This document shows, one piece after another, positions 37,580 through 44,889 of a DNA stretch of 64,000 nt. Position 1 is the stretch's first letter, and every line of letters begins with the position of its first letter. The stretch is from Rheinheimera aquimaris (GTDB lineage Bacteria > Pseudomonadota > Gammaproteobacteria > Enterobacterales > Alteromonadaceae). The stretch is taken from contig NZ_JAJAVQ010000002.1 of NCBI RefSeq assembly GCF_020531985.1, positions 248,001 through 312,000 on the forward strand, read 5' to 3'. The translations under genes were made by a program, and so were the position numbers. The notes beneath the pieces are model-generated. The model was not told the DNA's origin. It saw only the letters and a program-made list of their open reading frames with translations, and ran no database searches.

Positions 37580-38314
37580 TTACAGCCTGTCTGAACCGCC
37601 ACCCAATTCGCCCAGCACTGAATGGTAATCATCGAGTGCAGACTGATAGCACTCGCAAGCAAGGCGCTTTAGCGCCTTTCTGTCCAGAATGCTAATTATG
37701 CCTCTGCTGTAGCTGATAAGTTGCTGCTGCTGCATTATGCCGGCAGCTACCGTTACGCCACTGCGCCGTACACCCAGCATGTCAGCCAGAAACTGATGCG
37801 TCAGGAAGAAATCGTTGCAATGGGCACGGTCATGGCTCATTAACAACCAACGGGCCAGACGTGGGCTTAACTGGTGAAAGTGAGCGCAGGCCGCACTTTG
37901 CGACAGCTGCGACAATTGTACAAACAGGTATTGTTGCAAAATATGTCTTAAGTGGGGGGTGTGCGATAGCACGTGCTGTAAGTCAGTTATCTCAATACGC
38001 CAGGCTGTCCCCTGGCCCTGCACTACGGCTTGCATAGGCGCCTCGCTAATACCAAGTGCCAGTGTGACGCCCAACATACCCTCGCTGCCAATCAAGCCCA
38101 TCTCCAGTGGCTTATGACCTGCCAGTTTCGTTACCAGCGAAATAAAACCACTCAGAGGAAAGTACAGATAACGGTATGGTATTTGCGGTTCACACAGAAT
38201 GTCAGCGAATTTAAGCTGCACCACATCGCAGTGTTGTAGCAGAGTATGGCGATCTGTGTCGGCTAACAATTGCAGTAAGTGGTTAGTAATGAGTGGTGTT
38301 CGCATGGTGGGCAT
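37580..38314 (-). CDS. Crp/Fnr family regulator, copy 1
   Basis: 244 residues. The N-terminal cyclic-nucleotide-binding-like barrel ('IPYRYLYFPLSGFISLVTKL', 'MGLIGSEGMLGV') lacks the cluster-binding cysteines of Fnr and a clear cAMP-contact motif, so the signal is unknown. The C-terminal HTH is 'LTHQFLADMLGVRRSGVTVAA'. The best start is ATG 38314 (MPTMRTPLI), preceded by GGGAG; an ATG at 38491 would lie inside the neighbouring gene and lacks support. Homologous to copy 2, which lies directly upstream. Confidence 0.88.
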   Translation of the reverse strand: MPTMRTPLITNHLLQLLADTDRHTLLQHCDVVQLKFADILCEPQIPYRYLYFPLSGFISLVTKLAGHKPLEMGLIGSEGMLGVTLALGISEAPMQAVVQGQGTAWRIEITDLQHVLSHTPHLRHILQQYLFVQLSQLSQSAACAHFHQLSPRLARWLLMSHDRAHCNDFFLTHQFLADMLGVRRSGVTVAAGIMQQQQLISYSRGIISILDRKALKRLACECYQSALDDYHSVLGELGGGSDRL

Positions 38315-38430
38315 AGTAAAACTCCCAGCACTGGCAACGCCGCTATGGCACAAGACGGGTGCTGTGCAGCCTTGAGCGCTAATAGTGCGCTTGATTTCGG
38401 TTGCCGTCTGTGCGGTCAGACACTGACAGG

Positions 38431-39189
38431 TCAGGATCTGGCCTGGATGGGTAACAAGCGGTCTGTTTCTGCTTTTACTACTGCGTAACACTCACAACTC
38501 AGCTGTTCCAGCTTGGCGCGGTTGGTTACCAGTATATGGCCTCTGCTGTAGTCGATAACGCCCTGCTTGTGCAAGCGACCAGCGGCTTCGGTCACGCCTT
38601 CCCGGCGCACACCGAGCATATTGGCAATCAACTCCTGGGTCATCACCAGATGGTTGTCTTTTAACCGATCCAGAGACAGCAATAGCCAACGGGACAGCTG
38701 TTGTTCAATACTGTGATGGCGGTTACAGACCGCGGTTTGCGCCATCTGGGTGATTAATGCCTGTGAGTAACGCAGCATCAAGTGCAGTAGCTCACCATGG
38801 CGGTTAAACTCATCCTTCAGGCGCTGGCCCAGCAGGCGATAGGCAAAACCGGCACTTTGCACTATGGCACGGCTGGTGGTGCTTTCGCCGCCCATAAATA
38901 AGGCGACACCTATTAAACCGTCGAAGCCGACGACAGATATTTCCGCCGAGGAGCCGTTTTCCATCACATACAGCAAAGACACAATACAATCGGTAGGAAA
39001 ATACACATAACGCATCACATCACCGGACTCATATAATACCTTGCCCAATGGCATTTCTACCCGCTCCAGGTGTGGAAATAACCTCTGCTGTACTTCCGCA
39101 GACAACGCATTCAATAGCTGGTTTTGTGTTGGTGTGTGGTTGGCGACAATCGCTGTGCTGTTTTGCAATGGCTGAGAGTGCCCTTGCAT
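38431..39189 (-). CDS. Crp/Fnr family regulator, copy 2
   Basis: 252 residues, paralogue of copy 1: shared blocks 'YVYFPTDCIVSLLYVMENG', 'VVGFDGLIGVALFMGG', 'QQLSRWLLLSLDRL' and the HTH 'MTQELIANMLGVRREGVTEAAGRL'. Again there are no Fnr-type cysteines in the N-terminus. This subgroup is often seen beside CsbD, BON and PRC-barrel stress genes. A reverse-oriented copy of the shared operator (39249-39264) lies 60-75 bp upstream of ATG 39189, so autoregulation is likely. It is a good candidate for the regulator of the whole island. Confidence 0.9.
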   Translation of the reverse strand: MQGHSQPLQNSTAIVANHTPTQNQLLNALSAEVQQRLFPHLERVEMPLGKVLYESGDVMRYVYFPTDCIVSLLYVMENGSSAEISVVGFDGLIGVALFMGGESTTSRAIVQSAGFAYRLLGQRLKDEFNRHGELLHLMLRYSQALITQMAQTAVCNRHHSIEQQLSRWLLLSLDRLKDNHLVMTQELIANMLGVRREGVTEAAGRLHKQGVIDYSRGHILVTNRAKLEQLSCECYAVVKAETDRLLPIQARS

Positions 39190-39248
39190 GTTAATTACCT
39201 TTTAGTTTCGAAATGGCCGTTAAGTATAGTTAACTTAAAGGTTAACTC

Positions 39249-39264
39249 TGTGCGCTATCGTACA
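39249..39264. promoter_or_regulatory. Stress-island operator site F (upstream of Crp/Fnr copy 2)
   Basis: On the minus strand TGTACGATAGCGCACA, 60-75 bp upstream of the regulator ATG. It fits the common 16-bp pattern and suggests autoregulation. It shares the 302-bp divergent gap 39190-39491 with site D; nothing else in that gap is recognised. Confidence 0.55.
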
Positions 39265-39387
39265 TAGCAGCAATGATAGCCTTATTTCTGCTTAAGAGTG
39301 TTTTTGCTGAGGTAACGCTGCGCGTATAGCCGTGTTAAGCAACACGTGCTAAATACGCTAAGAAAAAACCTATAGATATTGCCGTTC

Positions 39388-39403
39388 TGTGTTGCAACGC
39401 ACA
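39388..39403. promoter_or_regulatory. Stress-island operator site D (upstream of the PRC-barrel gene)
   Basis: TGTGTTGCAACGCACA, flanked by C and GAG, 89-104 bp upstream of the PRC-barrel ATG. It matches site B at 14 of 16 positions. Confidence 0.6.
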
Positions 39404-39491
39404 GAGCAGTCGGTTGTATTGAATTAGACTGAGATCAAAGCTGCTGCGACAACTTTGTTTGCCGGCAGGCTTTTAAGCAGGAGCAAATATA

Positions 39492-39884
39492 ATGAGAGAC
39501 GAACAACGCAGTACTATAGGTACTCTTAAAGGTACTTTGCATGGGCCGGGTCCCCATCTTATGGGAGCGAATACCCTATTGGGTAACGATGTTTTTAACC
39601 ACAAAGAGGAAAGCCTGGGCGATATCAAAGAAATTATGCTGAATGTTGGCACTGGCAAGGTTAGCTATGCAGTGTTGTCATTTGGTACTTTTTTGGGAAT
39701 GGGAGAAAAGCTGTTTGCGGTGCCTTGGGATGCGCTGAAACTGGATACGCAAAACAAGCGCTTTGTGTTGGCAATTGAAAAAGAGCGATTAAGTAAAGCG
39801 CCGGGGTTTGATAAGCATAAGTGGCCAAATATGGCCGATCAGGCCTGGGCGAAGGGCATTGATGATTACTATTCTGGGCTCTGA
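39492..39884 (+). CDS. PRC-barrel domain protein
   Basis: 130 residues, soluble. The PRC-barrel core is 'LLGNDVFNHKEESLGDIKEIMLNVGTGKVSYAVLSFG' (read in pieces), followed by 'KLFAVPWDALKLD' and 'RFVLAIEKERLSKAPGF'. Stress-linked PRC-barrel proteins of this type are common next to CsbD and BON genes; their biochemical role is unknown. AGCAGGAGCAAATATA precedes ATG 39492. A terminator follows. Confidence 0.9.
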   Translation: MRDEQRSTIGTLKGTLHGPGPHLMGANTLLGNDVFNHKEESLGDIKEIMLNVGTGKVSYAVLSFGTFLGMGEKLFAVPWDALKLDTQNKRFVLAIEKERLSKAPGFDKHKWPNMADQAWAKGIDDYYSGL

Positions 39885-39915
39885 ACATACCAGTACTAAA
39901 TACTGAATAACCTGG

Positions 39916-39939
39916 CCCGCTTATCTGCGGGTTCTTTTT
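39916..39939 (+). terminator. Terminator after the PRC-barrel gene
   Basis: 5-bp GC-only stem CCCGC (39916-39920) / GCGGG (39927-39931), loop TTATCT, then TTCTTTTTA. Confidence 0.75.
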
Positions 39940-39940
39940 A

Positions 39941-39958
39941 TGTGTTACCCAGCGCACA
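39941..39958. promoter_or_regulatory. Variant operator site E (upstream of the lmo0937-type gene)
   Basis: TGTGTTACCCAGCGCACA, 61-78 bp upstream of ATG 40019. Both half-sites match the stress-island motif, but the spacer is two bases longer than in the other sites, so binding is less certain. Confidence 0.4.
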
Positions 39959-40018
39959 TACAAGGTGTAGATACTGCGGCATAGTTAAGCTCCATACATC
40001 GTTAACAGGCATAACCTT

Positions 40019-40165
40019 ATGTTGGAAACCATTGTCGTACTGCTGATTGTTTTATGGTTACTTGGCCTGGTGTCTTCCTACACTATGGGTGGTTTTATTC
40101 ATTTGTTACTGGTTATCGCACTGATAGTTATCGTAATACGTTTAATACGCGGCAGGCGTATTTGA
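40019..40165 (+). CDS. Small lmo0937-type membrane protein (48 residues)
   Basis: The frame reads MLETIVVLLIVLWLLGLV, then SSYTMGG, a second helix 'FIHLLLVIALIVIVIRLI' and a basic end RGRRI. Two membrane helices with this exact layout are typical of the lmo0937 family, small proteins often found with CsbD and PRC-barrel stress genes. AACAGG lies about 10 bases upstream of ATG 40019. It is 22 bp ahead of the degenerate GGDEF gene, probably in one transcript. Function unknown. Confidence 0.85.
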   Translation: MLETIVVLLIVLWLLGLVSSYTMGGFIHLLLVIALIVIVIRLIRGRRI

Positions 40166-40187
40166 CTCCGGTAGACAAGGAGGATTT

Positions 40188-40844
40188 ATGCAATACAACA
40201 GAGGGGGCATCGTTCAAATTTATGCCGAGGCTGCGTTGCCACGGAAGATAATGTCATCCCCCAGACGCAGCTATGCCCAATTGCAGCAGGCGTTAGCATT
40301 GGCTGAAGCAGTTACCGAAAGAACCTTATGTGAGATGCTGGCATTGCGACAAAGCCAGCAGGGTCATACCAGCGATGTTGCTGACAAGCAGCAAACTCAG
40401 CAACAGTTCCATCAGCTGATTAAACAGTCACAACGAACCAGCAAGGGTTTTGCGGTGCTATTTGTGCAATTAGATCAGTTCCGCGCCATTTATCAACAAC
40501 ATGGAGCAGGAGTAGCAAAGCAGACCAGTGATTTGGTGCTAACGAAATTAGTAGCAGCAGTTCGGGCCTGTGACCTGGTAAACCAGCGAGCCAATGGTCA
40601 ATTTCTTATACTGATAACAGATGTCAAACGAATTTATGATGCGGTATTGGTCGCAGAAAAGTTAATGCAAAAACTGGGAACGTTTGAAGATTTATGTCCG
40701 CAACCCCAGCCTATTTCAGTCAGTATTGGTATCAGCCGCTATCCGCACGATGGTCTTGAGGCAGGGTTGCTTATAGAACGCGCTGCGGCCGCTATGTCGC
40801 ATGCTGAGAGTCGTGGCGGTAATCAATATTCTTTGTTGCGCTGA
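40188..40844 (+). CDS. Degenerate GGDEF protein with intact I-site
   Basis: 218 residues, soluble. The GGDEF fold is recognisable ('FAVLFVQLDQFRAIYQQHGAG', 'ISVSIGISRYPHDG'), but the active site reads RANGQF instead of RxGGDEF and the metal-binding Asp of 'FIDLDNFK' is Gln. It should therefore not make c-di-GMP. The I-site motif RACD (RxxD) is kept, so it may bind c-di-GMP as an effector. A strong AAGGAGG precedes ATG 40188. Possible partner of the active cyclase at 35346. Confidence 0.85.
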   Translation: MQYNRGGIVQIYAEAALPRKIMSSPRRSYAQLQQALALAEAVTERTLCEMLALRQSQQGHTSDVADKQQTQQQFHQLIKQSQRTSKGFAVLFVQLDQFRAIYQQHGAGVAKQTSDLVLTKLVAAVRACDLVNQRANGQFLILITDVKRIYDAVLVAEKLMQKLGTFEDLCPQPQPISVSIGISRYPHDGLEAGLLIERAAAAMSHAESRGGNQYSLLR

Positions 40845-40873
40845 TTTTCTCAATACAAAAGCTGTTGTACTTA

Positions 40874-42874
40874 TCAGCAGCCGGCGGTTATCTGATATTG
40901 CAGTAACAGGCAGGCAAACAGCTGATTCTGATAACCGTCGCTGGTTTTATACTCGCGGTAACCTTTAGTCGGTGCAATGGCTACCAGATAGCGCTGACCG
41001 CCCAGTTCGCACTGTCGCGTCAGTGCTTGTTGTAATGCCTGTTGATAAAACGCTGCCGGTAGTGGCAGCACTGTACCGGCCTGCCATTTAGCGTTTACGG
41101 CGGAAATAACCTGGCCGCTGGCATCGGTAAAGCAGGCACTGTAGCCGGCTTTTATTCCGCCGTGCTCATCTTTGGGCAAAATATCGCTTAGCATGGCGCT
41201 GAACTGCGGTGTGCTGTCAAACACCAGGCCAATACCACCAATAACCTGTTCGCTATGGGATGGGTGAAATAGCGCTGCATTGTAGATGTAGGTGGGTTGC
41301 TGCTGATACAGCTGGCTTGGCACAAAGTCGCTGACGGCATATTGCTGCGGCTGTGACAGTTTAAGACAGGCTTCAGCAGCGCTGCCTGCTTCCATTACGC
41401 CGCCCGCATCGCCGGTTGAGCTGGCGACAAGCTGTAACCTGGCATCATATAAATAAATCGTCTGGTAAACCGTATACAGGCCATTGATGTAGGCCAGTTG
41501 TTGCGCCAACGCCTGGCGCTGTGCATCCGTAATGTCAGGCTGGGCCAGTGCCTGACGGAAACTGGCATTTTGTGCCCACCAACGACAATCATTGGCCCGC
41601 TCGTATAAATTGCGGTCCATGATATCGGCAGCCAGTTCAGCCAGAGTCGTCAGCTCAAGCAACTGGCTGTGCATAATAGTGGCAGCCAGTTCATCGATAG
41701 AAGATGAGAACACCTGATAGATATCCTGCCCGATGCCTCTGATGGCATTCAGTACCGGAATAAATTCAATTGCATGTTTGCGCGCTGCCGCTATTTCGCC
41801 GTTTAGTACAATCAGGCTGAGTTCGTCATTAACCTGCATCGACTCGAGTTTAATTGCTGACAAGGCCGGGAACAGGCCGGTCTCGGCCAGTGTGTTGTCA
41901 GTGACCGGCAAGGTAGACGTTTGTGTCAGCGTATCCAGCGGCGTCCACATCTGTACCTGCCAGCCGGGGCCGTAGTACTGCTGATAACCACGGCTGCTGG
42001 CAACGCTAATCAAATAATTTTTCTGTTCATGCCGGTGCAGCTTCAGGCGCTGTACTGTTTCAGCCTTACTCAGTACAGGCAGTTTTGTTTGATCCGAGCT
42101 GAAGGCAACACTGCCATCGGCAGTAACCAGCGCCATCATACTGTGCTGATTGGCTATAAGGAGTTTGCTGAAAATGGTGTGCAGTTCATCAGCGATATTA
42201 AAGCACAGGCATAATACTCCCAGTACTTGTTGCTGTGCGTCGTATACCGGTTGTGAGTAAATCAGACTTAAGGCTTTATCCGGCTGTAAATCAGAATAGC
42301 GGCAGGTTTCGGTATAGCTGCTGCCCTGGGTCAGGCTAAGTTGCAGCAAAGGATCATTCGAGTGCGTTGCGCTATGCTGCTGGTTAAGCCGCAGTAAAAT
42401 ACGGCCATCTGCAGCCAGCAGCACAACATCGTCATACACCGAATAGTTTGCTACGTAATGCTGCAGATGGCGCAGCAAAACGGCTTGCTCTGTCTCCTGC
42501 GTATCAGCTTGCGCCATAAACTGACAGATTTGCTGATCGGTTGCCAGAAAGCCAATATCTGCAGTGCGCTCAAACAGGTTGCGTGTTAGCACATCCATCG
42601 CCATCTGACAGCAGGCTTTGTCGTACAGCAGCACTTTGCGGGTTTGTTCCTGCAGCAGGTTGTCTATCAGTGTATGTTGCAACAGATTAAAACGCTGTTT
42701 GGTGACATCCATACTGGTTAAAATGTCGGAGCCCAGCCGCAGGCTATTGATTTTGCCGATCAGGCTGACTTTGCCCCACCAGTCATCCAGTTGCTGCAGT
42801 TTTACTTCATGGCCCTTAACGCCAGGCATGGTGGCTTTAAGCACTTCTTTATGTTGTTCAACAAACTGCTGCAT
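40874..42874 (-). CDS. Internally duplicated Cache-like sensor protein without output domain
   Basis: 666 residues, with no membrane segment or signal peptide that I can see. Two homologous halves are visible: 'DVLTRNLFERTADIGFLATD' (about residues 94-113) against 'DIMDRNLYERANDCRWWAQN' (about 415-435), each followed by helices, then 'YSVYDDVVLLAADGRILLRL' against 'YTVYQTIYLYDARLQLVASS'. Each half ends in a similar segment ('YLISVASSRGYQQYYGPGW' and 'YLVAIAPTKGYREYKTSDGY'). The sensing modules resemble Cache domains of chemoreceptors, but no kinase, MCP, GGDEF or HTH output is present. A short convergent gap separates it from the degenerate GGDEF gene. Confidence 0.75.
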   Translation of the reverse strand: MQQFVEQHKEVLKATMPGVKGHEVKLQQLDDWWGKVSLIGKINSLRLGSDILTSMDVTKQRFNLLQHTLIDNLLQEQTRKVLLYDKACCQMAMDVLTRNLFERTADIGFLATDQQICQFMAQADTQETEQAVLLRHLQHYVANYSVYDDVVLLAADGRILLRLNQQHSATHSNDPLLQLSLTQGSSYTETCRYSDLQPDKALSLIYSQPVYDAQQQVLGVLCLCFNIADELHTIFSKLLIANQHSMMALVTADGSVAFSSDQTKLPVLSKAETVQRLKLHRHEQKNYLISVASSRGYQQYYGPGWQVQMWTPLDTLTQTSTLPVTDNTLAETGLFPALSAIKLESMQVNDELSLIVLNGEIAAARKHAIEFIPVLNAIRGIGQDIYQVFSSSIDELAATIMHSQLLELTTLAELAADIMDRNLYERANDCRWWAQNASFRQALAQPDITDAQRQALAQQLAYINGLYTVYQTIYLYDARLQLVASSTGDAGGVMEAGSAAEACLKLSQPQQYAVSDFVPSQLYQQQPTYIYNAALFHPSHSEQVIGGIGLVFDSTPQFSAMLSDILPKDEHGGIKAGYSACFTDASGQVISAVNAKWQAGTVLPLPAAFYQQALQQALTRQCELGGQRYLVAIAPTKGYREYKTSDGYQNQLFACLLLQYQITAGC

Positions 42875-42974
42875 AACCTGTTACTGCTCCCTGCTTTGCC
42901 ATTAACGGCCCGGCAGGTTATGCAAACAATTTGCCAATTCAGGGAAAAAGACGCGCAGTGGCTGCGATAACGGC

Positions 42975-43223
42975 CTAGCGCAAGAACTTCTGCACATACC
43001 AGCAGCTGGCAGTTATCTGGTATTGCTGGGCTTTGGCCCATGCCAGGCCGTGGCGTACCAACTTCTCTGCAAGGCCTTTACCGCGAAATTCAACCGGCAC
43101 AAAGGTGTGGTGAAAATTGATGACCTTGCCCGTTATTACATAGTCCAGTACAGCTTCTGCACCATCCAGGTGCAATACAAAGCGCTGCTGCTGTGGTTGA
43201 TGTTGCACTTCTGCGGTTGTCAC
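42975..43223 (-). CDS. Small GNAT-type N-acetyltransferase (YidJ/NATD1-like)
   Basis: 82 residues. 'FVPVEFRGKGLAEKLVRHGL' carries the acetyl-CoA-binding R/Q-x-x-G-x-G/A loop of GNAT enzymes, preceded by 'VLDYVITGKVINFHHT' and followed by 'ITASCWYVQKFL'. This is the compact GCN5-related family of about 90 residues with unknown acceptor. The ATG overlaps the stop of the upstream 88-residue gene (ATGA). Confidence 0.85.
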   Translation of the reverse strand: MTTAEVQHQPQQQRFVLHLDGAEAVLDYVITGKVINFHHTFVPVEFRGKGLAEKLVRHGLAWAKAQQYQITASCWYVQKFLR

Positions 43224-43486
43224 TCGTCATCTCCGAGCCAGGGCGTTTCAGGCAGTTGTGCCAGGTGGGCAGCATAACGTTCTAAATTAAAACTTTGCTG
43301 ATGTTCAATCACATCGATCATTTCCGGTGCCAGGGCGCAGGCGATAAGCTCAATAGCTTCATCCCGGCTGTGGCCTGTCATGCGCAGGCGCATCAGGGTT
43401 TCGGTTACCTGCTTCGGGTAATTGTCGGCCAGCTGGTTCTCGACAACTTCAAATAACATGGCCTGATCAAGCAGTTCTTCGCTCAT
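43220..43486 (-). CDS. Small acidic protein of unknown function
   Basis: 88 residues, helical: MSEELLDQAMLFEVVENQLA, 'QVTETLMRLRMTGHSRDEAIELIACALA', 'EMIDVIEHQQSFNLERYAAHL'. I do not recognise a family. Start ATG 43486 follows GAGGTATTT; the longer frame to 43633 has no supported start. Coupled to the GNAT gene by an ATGA overlap, so the two may act together. Divergent from the Nramp-like gene. Confidence 0.7.
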   Translation of the reverse strand: MSEELLDQAMLFEVVENQLADNYPKQVTETLMRLRMTGHSRDEAIELIACALAPEMIDVIEHQQSFNLERYAAHLAQLPETPWLGDDE

Positions 43487-43638
43487 AAATACCTCAGTGT
43501 TGTAGCGGCATGCGGCCAGTATGGAAGAATTCGGCAGCATTGCCAATGTACAGCAGAAAAAACCGCCTACCCAATAGTAATTAGACGGGGCTTTGGCTAA
43601 GCTGGACGCAACAAAAATTACCATACAGAACAATAACT

Positions 43639-44874
43639 ATGCAGCAACATACTGGCTGGCGTAGCCGTTTTCAGGCATTAGGGCCGGGTATTCTGATGGC
43701 AACTGCCGCTATCGGTGGTTCGCATTTGGTAGCATCAACTCAGGCTGGCGCCTTATTTGGCTGGCAACTGGCATGGCTGATTCTGCTGGTCAATGTGCTG
43801 AAGTATCCGTTCTTCCGCTTTGGCGTAGAGTATACGTTAACCCGCAAAGAAAGCCTGTTACACGGCTACCAGCGCAAAGGCCGCGGCTATTTTTATAGTT
43901 TTATTGTGCTGAATGTTATTGCTGCTGTCGTCAATACAGCAGGTGTACTGTTGCTAACCGCCAGCTTGTTGCAATACGCGTTGCCTGGCAATATTTCAGT
44001 GACACTGTTGTGCTGGCTTATCCTGGCACTATGTTTGTTTATTTTGCTGTTGGGCCATTATAAGGCGCTCGATAGTGTCTCGAAGCTCATCATGACGTTA
44101 CTGACGGTTACTACGGTAATAGCAGCGGTGATTGCCTGGCATAACGGTGCTCAGGCACCGGCCGGTTATGTTGGCCCGTCGCCGTGGACATTAGCCAGTT
44201 TAGGTTTTCTGGTTGCGCTGATGGGCTGGATGCCTGCACCGATTGAAATTTCTGCTATCAGCTCACTGTGGTTACAGGCGAAGCAACGGCAAACACATAT
44301 TACCCGCGCTCAGGGCCTGTTTGATTTTAATCTAGGTTACTGGCTGACAGCGGCGCTGGCGCTGGTGTTTCTGTCACTGGGCGCGCTGGTACAGTATGGC
44401 AGCGAGCAGCCAATAGCCTTGGCGGGCACTGCTTTTGCGCAGCAGTTGATGCAAATGTACGCCAGCACTATAGGTAGCTGGGCTCAGCCACTGGTGGCTT
44501 TTATTGCCTTTTTATGTATGTTTGGTACCAGCATTACGGTGTTGGATGGCTATGCCCGCACCTTACATGCGTCTTTTGAGCAGCTGGGGGTTATCAAACA
44601 CAAAGCGGCGCTAAATTACTGGTTATTGGCACAGGCTGCTGCCGGTATGGCATTGATCCTGTTTTTTAAAGCGGCTTTGGCGCCAATGCTGACGTTTGCT
44701 ATGACACTGGCGTTTTTAACCACACCGGTATTCGCCTGGCTAAACTACAGCCTGATGCGTGGCGACGGCGCTATAGTGCTCAGTAAACCGCTGAAGCTGC
44801 TGAGTTGGCTGGGCTTAGCCTATCTTATTGGCTTTGCACTATTATTTTTGCTTTGGTTTGCCAAAGTGCTGTAA
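43639..44874 (+). CDS. Nramp-related transporter with non-canonical metal site
   Basis: 411 residues, about eleven helices of the LeuT/Nramp fold. The overall match is to the Nramp family ('GPGILMATAAIGGSHL', 'NVLKYPFFRFGVEYTL', 'LMGWMPAPIEISAISSLW'). The canonical TM1 motif DPGN is replaced by AIGG and the TM6 MPHN by MPAP, so the Asp, Asn and His that bind Mn/Fe are missing. It may carry another cation or substrate. ATG 43639 has only a weak ribosome site. It stands alone between divergent and convergent neighbours. Confidence 0.85.
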   Translation: MQQHTGWRSRFQALGPGILMATAAIGGSHLVASTQAGALFGWQLAWLILLVNVLKYPFFRFGVEYTLTRKESLLHGYQRKGRGYFYSFIVLNVIAAVVNTAGVLLLTASLLQYALPGNISVTLLCWLILALCLFILLLGHYKALDSVSKLIMTLLTVTTVIAAVIAWHNGAQAPAGYVGPSPWTLASLGFLVALMGWMPAPIEISAISSLWLQAKQRQTHITRAQGLFDFNLGYWLTAALALVFLSLGALVQYGSEQPIALAGTAFAQQLMQMYASTIGSWAQPLVAFIAFLCMFGTSITVLDGYARTLHASFEQLGVIKHKAALNYWLLAQAAAGMALILFFKAALAPMLTFAMTLAFLTTPVFAWLNYSLMRGDGAIVLSKPLKLLSWLGLAYLIGFALLFLLWFAKVL

Positions 44875-44889
44875 TTGAGCAGCGCCGGT

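Noticed and set aside
39941-39958. Site E as a full member of the shared operator set
   Set aside because: The spacer is two bases longer than in the other five sites, so it is listed only as a variant.
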